64,000 nucleotides of DNA from Catalinimonas niigatensis. Lineage in GTDB: Bacteria > Bacteroidota > Bacteroidia > Cytophagales > Cyclobacteriaceae. Under the pieces are notes generated by a model. It worked only from the letters and a program-made list of their open reading frames with translations. It was not told where the DNA came from and made no database searches. Position numbers and translations under genes: made by a program. Positions 1 through 8,579 of the stretch are shown here, in pieces. The DNA lies in contig NZ_CP119422.1 of the NCBI RefSeq assembly GCF_030506285.1, forward strand, positions 3,367,001 through 3,431,000, written 5' to 3'. Position 1 is the first letter of the stretch. The number at the start of each line of letters is the position of its first letter.

Positions 1-2523
1 GGCATCGCTCACCATACCAAAATCTATCAATTCAGGACTTACTGCCTCAGTGACATTCACAAACTTTCCTCCTTCATTTTGTAAAATATAGCTACTGACC
101 GGCATGGGATACTGTCCGGGCGAGACTCTTCCACCAATAAACAAGTCTAGGTCTCCATCCTGATCGTAGTCGGCAGCTTTGACGCAAGAACCACTGAGAG
201 AAAAACTTGGTAGTGCCTCGGTATTTAGGATCAGTTTGCCTTTTCCATCATTGATATACAAACGATCCTGGTAAACTTCGGGCTGACCGGCATGCTCATA
301 GCTTCCACTAACAACATAGAGATCATAATCGCCATCGTTGTCTGCATCAAAGAAAAGTACTCCCATGTCTTCTTCTGTCATCTCTCCGCCTTTTATATTT
401 TGAGATTTTTCAAACCTTCCTTCTTTATTTTGTAAGAAGAGACTGCTTTCCTTTCCTGCTGATCCTCCTATGTAGAAATCATCCAATCCATCACCATTTA
501 CATCGGCAACGGCTACTCCTGGCCCCATCTGGGAATATTTACGGGGCAAAGTACGCTGTAGGTTAAAATCTATACGGTCCTCTTCATCATGCTGATAGCT
601 GATTCCATACTCCGCATTGGCTTTTTTGAACGTGGTGTTGGCAGGACTAAGTTGCAGTTCCTGGTTGATATCTGGTGACTCCACCGCTGTAGCATCTACA
701 TAGGCCAGGCTAAGAACCTGATCTGCTTTTACATTCTTCAAAAGTTGATATTTTCCGTCCGGCCAGAATACCTGGATAGAATCCACTGTTTCATTTGCAC
801 CCAAACCGAAATGGGCGGCATTTTCCATGGTGGACAGATATCCTCTGTACAATGCGTTTTCAAAGAATTGCATCTTACCTCCTTCATAGTGGATACTCAC
901 TTTTGTGCCTATAGCTCCCGAATTGGAAGGTGAGCCTTTTAACTTTAGCCTTAAGTAGTGATTTGATCCTTTCTCTTTGGTGTTGTAGAGCGTATTTTTG
1001 TAGATAAAAGCGCTGTCATTGATATTGTTGACCACAAAATCCAGGTCTCCATCATTGTCCAGATCGGCATAGGCTGCACCATTGGAGAAAGAAGGCTGAT
1101 CCAGTCCCCAGGCGGCGGTCACATCAGAAAAGGTAAGCTGCTGCCCTTCTTTGGTTCCATTATTCTGGTAGGCGTAATTGGAGATTTTGACTACCGGAAT
1201 GAGGTTTTGCATGTACATATCACCCGCTACTGCTCCGGCAGGGCCGCTCCGGTAGGAAGCAAAATCCCGGTCAGTTACGTCTTTGGGAAAACCGTTGGTG
1301 ACGATCAGATCCTTGAAACCATCATTGTCAAAATCAGCCACCAGTGGTGTCCAACTCCAGTCAGTTTGGTATACTCCCGCCAGATGACCGATTTCACTAA
1401 AGATTGGGTGTCCATTGACAAAGCCATTGTTGATCTGCATGGTGTTGCGCACATACTGATGCTGGAATCCATATCTTTCGTTGTTGATATAGGTAGTGTA
1501 GTTATTGGGTCCAGCCATCTGCTTTTTTCTTTCGTTGGTTTCGGGCAGCATATCCAGGGCAACAATGTCTACCAGACCATCATTGTTAAAATCCACCACA
1601 TCCGAACCCATCGCTGAATAGCTCTGGTGCCTGAGGTAGTCTGCTACCCGATTGGTAAAGGTGCCATCCTGATTATTGATATACAGAAGGTCATTGCTTA
1701 GGTAGTCATTGGTAATGTAAATATCCGGCCAGCCATCCAGATTGATGTCTGATACGGTAATCCCCAGACCAAAGCCTTCTATCAGTATGCCTGCTTCCTT
1801 ACTAATATTAGTGAAAACCGGGTGTCCATTTGACCCATTACCTTCATTGCGATAAAGCCGATCGTTGTTTACGGCAGATCCATCCGTAATTTTGTTGCGA
1901 AAACTGCTGGGCAAACGTGCATCCAAAACATTGGTAAGCAGGTAAAGGTCCAGATCTCCATCCCGATCATAATCAAAGAAGGCTGCCTGTGTGGTATTTC
2001 CTGTATCGGCAATACCATAGGCTTCTGCTGATTCTACGAATACGGGGATTCCATTTTCGTTAAGGCCATTGTTGACGAAAAGCAGGTTTTTTCTACTCAG
2101 GGTGTCTTTCATGAGTGTGGCCGATATATACACATCCAGCCAGCCATCTTCATTGATATCCACCACAGAAACTCCAGAGCACCACCTGCTCTGGCCTTCT
2201 ATCTGTGCTTCTTGGCTGATGTCCTTAAATTTTAGCTCTCCATCACTTTGATTAAGATAAAGTGCATTGGGAACCATATTTCCAGAGAAGAAAATATCCT
2301 CAAGCCCGTCGTTGTTAAAATCTCCAATTCCAACACCTCCTCCGTTGTAGATGTATTCTTCCTTAAGAATATTTAAGGTATCGTTTTCAGTAATTCTATT
2401 GGAAAAACGGACGTTGGATTCGCCGGGTGGTACTAATTGAAAAAGAGTAGGGGCTTCATCTTTACACGAGGCTAATAAAATAATTGAAGTGAGTGCGAAA
2501 GTAAAGTATTTTAATGCTTTCAT
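1..2523 (-). CDS. FG-GAP/VCBS repeat lipoprotein with ASPIC/UnbV domain (CRTAC1-like), 3' end cut by window
   Basis: The frame is open from an ATG at 2523 to base 1 (841 codons), so the C-terminus lies outside the window. Residues 1-20 form a lipoprotein signal ending in LLASC (Cys20), which predicts an outer-membrane-anchored exported protein. Many copies of the calcium-binding FG-GAP/VCBS pattern (D-x-D-x-D-G-D-x-D, for example ADYDQDGDLDL) fill residues about 50-500. An ASPIC/UnbV domain follows at about 550-610 (RGYLST, AHFGLGAN, VFWPDGK), and a second run of VCBS repeats continues to the window edge. Relatives of about 1100 residues are common beside SusC/SusD genes in Cytophagales, so roughly a quarter is missing. 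The substrate or ligand is unknown; the role in glycan binding or surface adhesion is inferred from context only. Confidence 0.9.
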   Translation of the reverse strand, partial: MKALKYFTFALTSIILLASCKDEAPTLFQLVPPGESNVRFSNRITENDTLNILKEEYIYNGGGVGIGDFNNDGLEDIFFSGNMVPNALYLNQSDGELKFKDISQEAQIEGQSRWCSGVSVVDINEDGWLDVYISATLMKDTLSRKNLLFVNNGLNENGIPVFVESAEAYGIADTGNTTQAAFFDYDRDGDLDLYLLTNVLDARLPSSFRNKITDGSAVNNDRLYRNEGNGSNGHPVFTNISKEAGILIEGFGLGITVSDINLDGWPDIYITNDYLSNDLLYINNQDGTFTNRVADYLRHQSYSAMGSDVVDFNNDGLVDIVALDMLPETNERKKQMAGPNNYTTYINNERYGFQHQYVRNTMQINNGFVNGHPIFSEIGHLAGVYQTDWSWTPLVADFDNDGFKDLIVTNGFPKDVTDRDFASYRSGPAGAVAGDMYMQNLIPVVKISNYAYQNNGTKEGQQLTFSDVTAAWGLDQPSFSNGAAYADLDNDGDLDFVVNNINDSAFIYKNTLYNTKEKGSNHYLRLKLKGSPSNSGAIGTKVSIHYEGGKMQFFENALYRGYLSTMENAAHFGLGANETVDSIQVFWPDGKYQLLKNVKADQVLSLAYVDATAVESPDINQELQLSPANTTFKKANAEYGISYQHDEEDRIDFNLQRTLPRKYSQMGPGVAVADVNGDGLDDFYIGGSAGKESSLFLQNKEGRFEKSQNIKGGEMTEEDMGVLFFDADNDGDYDLYVVSGSYEHAGQPEVYQDRLYINDGKGKLILNTEALPSFSLSGSCVKAADYDQDGDLDLFIGGRVSPGQYPMPVSSYILQNEGGKFVNVTEAVSPELIDFGMVSDA

Positions 2524-2580
2524 GGAATCATGAAGGGTTTATGAACCTGATATTTTTGCTAAGGGTTTCTTCGTTTTTCC

Positions 2581-2608
2581 TACTTTAAATTTTCTTCAAT
2601 TTAAAGTA
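2581..2608. repeat. Perfect 11-bp inverted repeat in the leader of the FG-GAP gene
   Basis: TACTTTAAATT (2581-2591) is followed by a 6-base spacer and its exact reverse complement (2598-2608). There is no adjacent T-run on the minus strand, so it is more likely an operator or an mRNA stem-loop than a terminator. Confidence 0.6.
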
Positions 2609-2660
2609 ATAACCCTATAGCGCTAAGCTTATTGTTATATCCTTCCGGGAAGGTAAAGGA

Positions 2661-2691
2661 CAAATATACGTGTGTATAAAGAGTTATAAAA
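2661..2691 (-). promoter_or_regulatory. Putative promoter of the FG-GAP lipoprotein gene
   Basis: On the minus strand 2668-2661 reads TATATTTG, a perfect Bacteroidota -7 element. Exactly 19 bases upstream lies TTTT (2691-2688), three of four matches to the -33 element. The leader would be about 130 bases and would include the inverted repeat at 2581-2608. Confidence 0.55.
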
Positions 2692-2784
2692 TATTGTCTC
2701 CAAAAAGCCTATTGCATAAATGAACAAAAGCTTACTTGAGCATCTTCTTTTAATGAGTTTAACAGGATTTTACAAACTCTACTT

Positions 2785-2818
2785 AAAAAAATAAGTCAGG
2801 CACAAAGTCCTGACTTAT
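2785..2818 (-). terminator. Rho-independent terminator of susC-susD
   Basis: A 10-bp stem (2791-2800 with 2809-2818, arms ATAAGTCAGG / CCTGACTTAT) with an 8-base loop is followed on the minus strand by a run of T residues (2790-2785). It begins 28 bases beyond the susD stop codon. Confidence 0.85.
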
Positions 2819-2845
2819 CTACAATATCAAAGGTTTATACTAAAA

Positions 2846-4618
2846 TTAATTGTACCCAGGGTTTTGAATCAGCACACTGCTGCTTCCATCTGAACCTTCT
2901 GCCTGCTGCAAATCAATTTGATTCTGAGGAATGGGCAGATATTCATCCTGATTGGGAGTAAAAGTAGATCCACTACCCAAGTTAGTCGGTAATATATTAC
3001 CTTCAAAGTCCAAATAAGCATTAATTACTGATTCTGCAATGCCCCAACGTACCAGGTCAAAGAAGCGCTGTCCTTCTAAAGCCAGCTCTAGTTTTCTCTC
3101 AAAACGTACTGCTCTGCGTGCTTCATCCTGGCTACCCCAAGGTGAATCATACGTACCAATAACATAATTGGCAGCAGGATTCCCCGTATCAGGATCAACA
3201 ACGACTGTATTACCAGCTCTTTCCCTCACCATATTGACATACATTCGGGCAGTTTCCAGGCTTCCTACTTCAATTTCAGCTTCAGCAGCCATCAACAGTA
3301 CATCTGAGAAACGCATGATCATAAAGTTAATGGAGTGGTAACCGGGTGTCCATGAACTTCCATCCTGATAGGTACCTTTATCCGCTTCATAGTATGAGTA
3401 CTTCTTTTGCGTATAAGGTCCGCCAAAACTCTGGTCACGTATCCAAGCATCACCGGGATGCTCCTGCCAGTCTAAGAACATGATACCACGGCGCCCAATG
3501 CTATGATCCAAGCGGGGATCAAGAGGTCCGGCATCAGGTGTAAAAGGCTGCGATGACAATAAGCCATAATCATCTTTTACTGCATTGTTAGGATTATTGT
3601 AAGAACCATCCAGCAGTGGAAGCCCACTGGCATTGGTACGGTAAGAGTTGACTAGCTCAAAGCTAGGTTGGAAGAAACCACAGCACTCCCCAGGACCGGA
3701 AGGACCGGTATTGTAGGGATAGTTCATTGCAATCTCATGGTTGGTATTGTTGATACTACCGGTATTGGCTGCTGCCTGGAATGCAAAAATTGTTTCTTTA
3801 TGATTTTCATTGGGCCCTTTGAATACATCTTCAAAGTTTTCTACCAAACCATATTTCAAACCATTAGAGGTCTGACCATTAGCAATGATATCATCATAGA
3901 GTGTCTTTGCTTCAGTAAATTTATCCTGATACATATAGGTTCTGGCTAAGAAAGCTGCTGCTGCCCATTTGTTTACTCGGCCCACCTGGTCGTGAGTTTC
4001 AGGTAGATTATTCATGGCATACTGAAATTCAGCTTCAATGTTAGGCCATATCTCTACAGTATTAGGAACCAATACTGCTTCTGCATCCGTCATGGTTTCG
4101 TCAACCCAGGGTACATTTAAGAAAGCCCTTCTTAACTCGAAGTAGTATAGCCCTCTAAGAAATCTTCCTTCTGCTGCCAAAGGCGCTTTTTGTTCTTCTG
4201 TATACCCCTCAAAAGCAGCAAGGTTGGCCAAAAAGATATTGGCACGAGAAATACCTTCATAGCTTCCTCTCCATTTACTGAAATGTTCAGGATCGGTAGG
4301 CGTCTGCTCAAAACGGGCATAAGGAATAATTGTTGCAAAATCCCCTGCGTCAGATCCTTTGTTGGCATCTCCTCCACGGATACTGCCCCAAAGCCAATTA
4401 GCCTGACCACTAAACCAGCCCAACGCGTCATTACCGTTCAAGGCAGCATATACCCCAATCAGTAGTCCGTCAAGCCCATCTTCTGAAAGCAACTGAGGTC
4501 CTGACACCTGACCTGTCACCGGTACTTCCAAAAACTTATCTTCATTACAGGCAATTGCAGTGAACAGCACGCAAAAGAGTGTAAGATAGGTAATCTTTTT
4601 TCTAAATATATTTTTCAT
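2846..4618 (-). CDS. SusD/RagB family nutrient-binding outer-membrane lipoprotein
   Basis: SusD-type proteins sit on the cell surface as a lid over a SusC channel and bind the incoming glycan or peptide. The 590-residue product begins with a lipoprotein signal peptide ending in TAIAC (Cys24). The C-terminal third carries the typical family pattern: MRFSDVLLMAAEAEIE, then RERAG, then RFERKLELALEGQRFFDLVRWG. Length is within the usual 480-650 range. It lies 28 bases after susC on the same strand, so the two are almost certainly one transcript. No adjacent glycosidase or sulfatase gene reveals the substrate. The family call is firm; the ligand is unknown. Confidence 0.95.
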   Translation of the reverse strand: MKNIFRKKITYLTLFCVLFTAIACNEDKFLEVPVTGQVSGPQLLSEDGLDGLLIGVYAALNGNDALGWFSGQANWLWGSIRGGDANKGSDAGDFATIIPYARFEQTPTDPEHFSKWRGSYEGISRANIFLANLAAFEGYTEEQKAPLAAEGRFLRGLYYFELRRAFLNVPWVDETMTDAEAVLVPNTVEIWPNIEAEFQYAMNNLPETHDQVGRVNKWAAAAFLARTYMYQDKFTEAKTLYDDIIANGQTSNGLKYGLVENFEDVFKGPNENHKETIFAFQAAANTGSINNTNHEIAMNYPYNTGPSGPGECCGFFQPSFELVNSYRTNASGLPLLDGSYNNPNNAVKDDYGLLSSQPFTPDAGPLDPRLDHSIGRRGIMFLDWQEHPGDAWIRDQSFGGPYTQKKYSYYEADKGTYQDGSSWTPGYHSINFMIMRFSDVLLMAAEAEIEVGSLETARMYVNMVRERAGNTVVVDPDTGNPAANYVIGTYDSPWGSQDEARRAVRFERKLELALEGQRFFDLVRWGIAESVINAYLDFEGNILPTNLGSGSTFTPNQDEYLPIPQNQIDLQQAEGSDGSSSVLIQNPGYN

Positions 4619-4646
4619 ATGTATGTCTTTCTTTATTCAAAGTGCA

Positions 4647-7600
4647 TTAAAAACCTAAATTAACCCCCAAATTGAAACCACGCGGTACAGGAATATTTCC
4701 CTGGTCAATTCCGAATGATGTATCAGCTGCACCACCTACGCCAGGATCAAGCCCCGAATAATTGGAAATCGTAAAGAGGTTGGTAGCCTGTGCATACACC
4801 CTCAATCTGTTAATTCCTATGTTTTCCAACACATAGAGCGGAAAGTTGTAACCAATCTGTAGGTTGGTCAACCTGGCATAATTACCATTCTCTACATAAT
4901 AGGAATTAGGAATGGTATTGGTGCTGAAGTTAGATATGTTTTCATAAATGGGTACAGTATTGCCTCCATTACCCCCAAGTTCCTGAGGTACAAATGAGTC
5001 TTTCACGTTTGCGCCTTTAGCAGCTCCGGTAAACGAAGGGTAAAAATCGGTAAACCACTTTGCGGCATGAAAATTCTCAAATCCGGTCATGATCAACAGG
5101 AAGGTCTCCAGTTCCCAATTCCGGTAGGTTAACTTTAGGTTTAAGCCTCCGGTAAAATCAGGTACAGGGTCTCCCAGGTAGGTTCTGTCATCAGGAGTGA
5201 TTTCTCCATCAGGCACACCTTCCGGACCACTGTTATCTTCATATCTGAAACGACCTATGCCTTTACCGATCTGTTCAGGAGAGTTATCCACTTCTGCCTG
5301 ATCCTGATAAAGACCCACTACTTTGTAGCCAAAGAAGGAAGACATGGGGCGACCAGCCTGGTTACGTACTACATTACCAAAACGGGTATTACCGCCTTCA
5401 AAGAAAGGCACACCAGGTGCGATATCCACAATCTCATTTCTCAGGAAAGCTGCATTGGCAGTCACTTCCAGATTCAGGTCAGTGCCAATGTTGGTACGGG
5501 TGATCAGTTGTAGATCTATTCCTTCATTCCTCATGTCGGCAATATTCACTGAAGGAACTGCAGATTGTGGTCCTACTACAGAAGGAAGAGGCAGTGCATA
5601 CAATAAGCCTTCGGTATCTTTTCTCCAGAAGTCTACCACCACATCAAGGGCACCTCCGAATAAGGAACCATCAAGACCGATGTTAGAGGTAACGGCTGTT
5701 TCCCACTGGGCATTGGGGTTACCCACCCGGCTGCGATAAAATCCACCAGTCACACTACCATTGGAGCCTCCGATATCATAAAAAGAACGGCCCAGATCAG
5801 CAGCATATAAGCTAAACTGATTGTTAGGGTTCACGTTGTTGGAGTTACCCATTTCTCCCCATCCCCCTCTGATTTTCAGGTCGTCTACAAAAGTGACCCC
5901 TGCCATGAAGCCTTCTTCTGAAATTCTCCAGGCTACAGAAGCAGCAGGAAAAATACCGAAGCGATTTTCTTCACCAAAGCGGGAAGATCCATCTCTTCTG
6001 ATCACCCCGTTGATGATATACTTGTCATCAAAAATATACTTGGCACTACCAAAGTAAGAGAAGAACTTAACCCCTCTTACATAGTCGCTGGTTACAATAC
6101 GGTTAGTGGTATTGGTCAGGGTGATATAGTTAGGATCAGAGAAAGAAGGATTCTGACCTGTTCCATTCATCGTTCTACCCAAGCCGGTGTTCAATGCTTC
6201 TACCCCACCTAATAAAGTCACACTATGGCGATCGAAAGTTTTCTCATACCGTAAGGTGTTGGTAAATGTCCAGTTCAGGAAAGCTCCGGCATTTTCTCCA
6301 TAGTTAAAAGTAGAGTTGTTTTCGGAGTTTTCGTACTGAGGCGGTCCATAAAAATTACTATAGAAATTATTATATCCCCCTCCGATGCTACTTCTGAACA
6401 TCAAACCATCTAGCAGGTCTATTTCAGCATAAATGTTACCAAAACCTAATATGCTGTATCCACCATTATCTGCTGAACGCTGGCGGTTAGCCACCGGGTT
6501 TCTTGGGTTATTAAAACCGGTAGCAGCCGTACCTGCATAACCTCCGAATTCATCGTATACCGGAATGATAGCGGGCATACGATAGGCCAGGTTGACATCA
6601 TTTTCTTCACCTGCTGAACCACGTCCTCCAGCACCACCAGTAAGTCCTAATACTGAGTAATAGGTCGTCTGAATATTTTCTCCAACACGGATTCTATCGG
6701 TAATATTGTGCTCAGAGTTCACACGGAAAGAGTACCTTTTAAATCTCTGGTTCAGCAGGTTTCCTTCCTGATCCTGATAACCAAAGCTTACATAGTAAGC
6801 ACTTCTCTCAGTTCCACCGGAAAAGCCTAAGGTATGGCGATTCAGCAGGGCCGGTTTTGTAATCTGATCCCACCAATCGGTGCCTTGCTTATTGGCTCTT
6901 ACTACCTGGTAAATAGAGCCTGCTCTGGGATCAATATTATAGTTGGCTCTTTCAGCCTCAAGGTCTACACTGCCTATGTAACCTGCCGTACCCCCTACGT
7001 TGATATAATCGGGAAGAATAGGATTAGGTCCGGTACCATATTGAGGATGATCAAAAGTAGGATCTTCACCCAGTTGCCATGCCGTATTGCGGGCAGCTTG
7101 CCAGGTCCAGTCAGCTTCTTCCTGTGGCGTTAATTTCTCTTGTCCTTCTCCGGGCAACGTAACACCGGTTACACCATCATAAGTGACTCTAAAACTGCCA
7201 TCTTTTTTGCCTTTTTTAGTGGTATATACGATTACGCCACTGGCTGCTCTTGCTCCGTAGATGGAAGCAGCAGCAGCATCTTTCAATACAGTAGTAGACT
7301 CAATGTCATCGGGTTGCAAAAACTGGGTATTGTCTACAGGTACCCCGTCCACAATATAGAGTGGCTCATTACCGCCAAATGATCCAAAGCCACGAACCCT
7401 TACGATACTACTGGTACCGGGCTGTCCGTTGGTAATTACGGTTACACCGGATACGCGTCCCTGCAATTGCTGCTCTACGTTACCGGAAGGTACTGCCTGA
7501 AGTTGCTCAGACTTAACGGTAGTCACCGCTCCTGTTACATCTTTTCTTTCTTCTGAAGAATAACCGGTAACGACAATCTCACTCAGTGCCTGCACATCAG

Positions 7601-7907
7601 CGGCCATAGATAAATCAATCGTACTTTGATTACCAATGGCTACTTCTTCAGCAGCATAACCAATAGAAGAAAATATAAGTGCTGTTGCATTACTAGGTAC
7701 GGTCAGTCTATAGTTACCTTCTACATCGGTAACCGTTCCTTGTGTAGTACCTTTTACCAAAATATTAACTCCGGGCAGATCTTCGCCCGTTTCCAAATCT
7801 GTTACTTTCCCTGTCACCGTTCTTTCTTGAGCATAGAGCAATGAGCTCATTGCTACGCTCAGGAACATGATCAGGAGTAACCTACAACCAGTAGAAATTC
7901 TCATCAT
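4647..7907 (-). CDS. SusC/RagA family TonB-linked outer-membrane protein
   Basis: This is a TonB-dependent outer-membrane transporter that imports large substrates using energy from the inner-membrane ExbBD-TonB complex. The 1086 residues comprise a signal peptide (about 1-26, ending LLYAQ), a carboxypeptidase-regulatory-like domain (about 29-105, with GVNILVKGTTQGTVTD), the SusC linker IVVTGY at 111-116, a plug domain (about 120-235, with EPLYIVDGVPVD and the SIYGARAASGVI block), and then a beta-barrel to the C-terminal Phe. There is no N-terminal STN signalling domain, so direct control of an ECF sigma factor is not expected. It heads the susC-susD transcript. The upstream leader is long, very AT-rich and lacks a perfect -7 match. 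Confidence 0.96.
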   Translation of the reverse strand: MMRISTGCRLLLIMFLSVAMSSLLYAQERTVTGKVTDLETGEDLPGVNILVKGTTQGTVTDVEGNYRLTVPSNATALIFSSIGYAAEEVAIGNQSTIDLSMAADVQALSEIVVTGYSSEERKDVTGAVTTVKSEQLQAVPSGNVEQQLQGRVSGVTVITNGQPGTSSIVRVRGFGSFGGNEPLYIVDGVPVDNTQFLQPDDIESTTVLKDAAAASIYGARAASGVIVYTTKKGKKDGSFRVTYDGVTGVTLPGEGQEKLTPQEEADWTWQAARNTAWQLGEDPTFDHPQYGTGPNPILPDYINVGGTAGYIGSVDLEAERANYNIDPRAGSIYQVVRANKQGTDWWDQITKPALLNRHTLGFSGGTERSAYYVSFGYQDQEGNLLNQRFKRYSFRVNSEHNITDRIRVGENIQTTYYSVLGLTGGAGGRGSAGEENDVNLAYRMPAIIPVYDEFGGYAGTAATGFNNPRNPVANRQRSADNGGYSILGFGNIYAEIDLLDGLMFRSSIGGGYNNFYSNFYGPPQYENSENNSTFNYGENAGAFLNWTFTNTLRYEKTFDRHSVTLLGGVEALNTGLGRTMNGTGQNPSFSDPNYITLTNTTNRIVTSDYVRGVKFFSYFGSAKYIFDDKYIINGVIRRDGSSRFGEENRFGIFPAASVAWRISEEGFMAGVTFVDDLKIRGGWGEMGNSNNVNPNNQFSLYAADLGRSFYDIGGSNGSVTGGFYRSRVGNPNAQWETAVTSNIGLDGSLFGGALDVVVDFWRKDTEGLLYALPLPSVVGPQSAVPSVNIADMRNEGIDLQLITRTNIGTDLNLEVTANAAFLRNEIVDIAPGVPFFEGGNTRFGNVVRNQAGRPMSSFFGYKVVGLYQDQAEVDNSPEQIGKGIGRFRYEDNSGPEGVPDGEITPDDRTYLGDPVPDFTGGLNLKLTYRNWELETFLLIMTGFENFHAAKWFTDFYPSFTGAAKGANVKDSFVPQELGGNGGNTVPIYENISNFSTNTIPNSYYVENGNYARLTNLQIGYNFPLYVLENIGINRLRVYAQATNLFTISNYSGLDPGVGGAADTSFGIDQGNIPVPRGFNLGVNLGF

Positions 7908-8001
7908 AGTGCGTTTTTGTTATTGATTAAATTGAAACTTTATAATTGACTGATTAGTCCATATTTAAAAAGCAGGATATTTTACTATTGAGGCAAGCTT
8001 T

Positions 8002-8024
8002 TTTTTTCAGTTTCTCTGAAAAAA
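8002..8024. repeat. 9-bp inverted repeat in the susC leader
   Basis: TTTTTTCAG (8002-8010) and CTGAAAAAA (8016-8024) are exact reverse complements around a 5-base loop, about 95 bases upstream of the susC start codon. It could be an operator or a leader stem-loop; A/T richness makes chance occurrence possible. Confidence 0.35.
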
Positions 8025-8234
8025 TTTTAACATTTCTTCTTTTTCATTACAACTAAGCAAAGCATTCAGATATAAATATCCAATATACAATTTTGACCTT
8101 AACAGTAATATTAATGAAAGAATTATATTATGACAATAATAATACAAGCTATTTTCATCAAATTTTTAATCTATCAAGTTTTTCTTTATTTATATAAAGT
8201 GAAAAAAATTTAACCTTTCAATTTTATTACACAT

Positions 8235-8263
8235 AAAAAAAGCAGCCCTAAAAGAGCTGCTTT
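8235..8263 (-). terminator. Rho-independent terminator downstream of the MFS gene
   Basis: The arms AAAGCAGC (8239-8246) and GCTGCTTT (8256-8263) form an 8-bp stem with a 9-base loop. On the minus strand it is followed by a T-run (8240-8235). The distance of more than 300 bases from the MFS stop codon is unusually long. Confidence 0.75.
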
Positions 8264-8579
8264 ATAATTTTATAAAAAACTGCATTTACATTTTATAGAG
8301 TTATTCAGGCCTTCTTCTTTTCTCAGAATTGGCCCTTCTTTTTTATGTAAAAGCATAAAACTTCACTGTAATAGTTGGTAATATTCTATCACTATACCAC
8401 TACTTATCTAAGTCTAAATTATCAATCAGTACAAGCCTTATTACCTTTTTACGCAAACCTTCAACTTTCTGTTGAAGAACAATGTGCTTGAAGAAAATAG
8501 TGCCTATGATTGGAGAAAAGACTATCCTCCCACTTGAATCTGATCTATCTGTGATCCAAACAGCTAATATGCCTATTAC

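Larger units (their letters stand above)
2524..2845. other. Intergenic gap between susD and the FG-GAP gene
   Basis: This 322-base gap holds no gene. It contains the susD terminator (2785-2818), a consensus-like promoter for the FG-GAP gene (2661-2691) and a perfect 11-base inverted repeat at 2581-2591 / 2598-2608. These suggest that the FG-GAP gene can be transcribed separately from susC-susD. Confidence 0.7.
7908..8579. other. AT-rich intergenic region between susC and the MFS gene
   Basis: This 672-base gap has no convincing gene. The susC-proximal part (to about 8230) is very AT-rich and holds a 9-bp inverted repeat (8002-8010 / 8016-8024). A terminator for minus-strand transcription lies at 8235-8263. 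Between it and the MFS stop codon are about 315 bases with a 7-bp hairpin at 8459-8477 (CTTCAAC, 5-base loop, GTTGAAG) but no open frame I can support. Confidence 0.6.
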
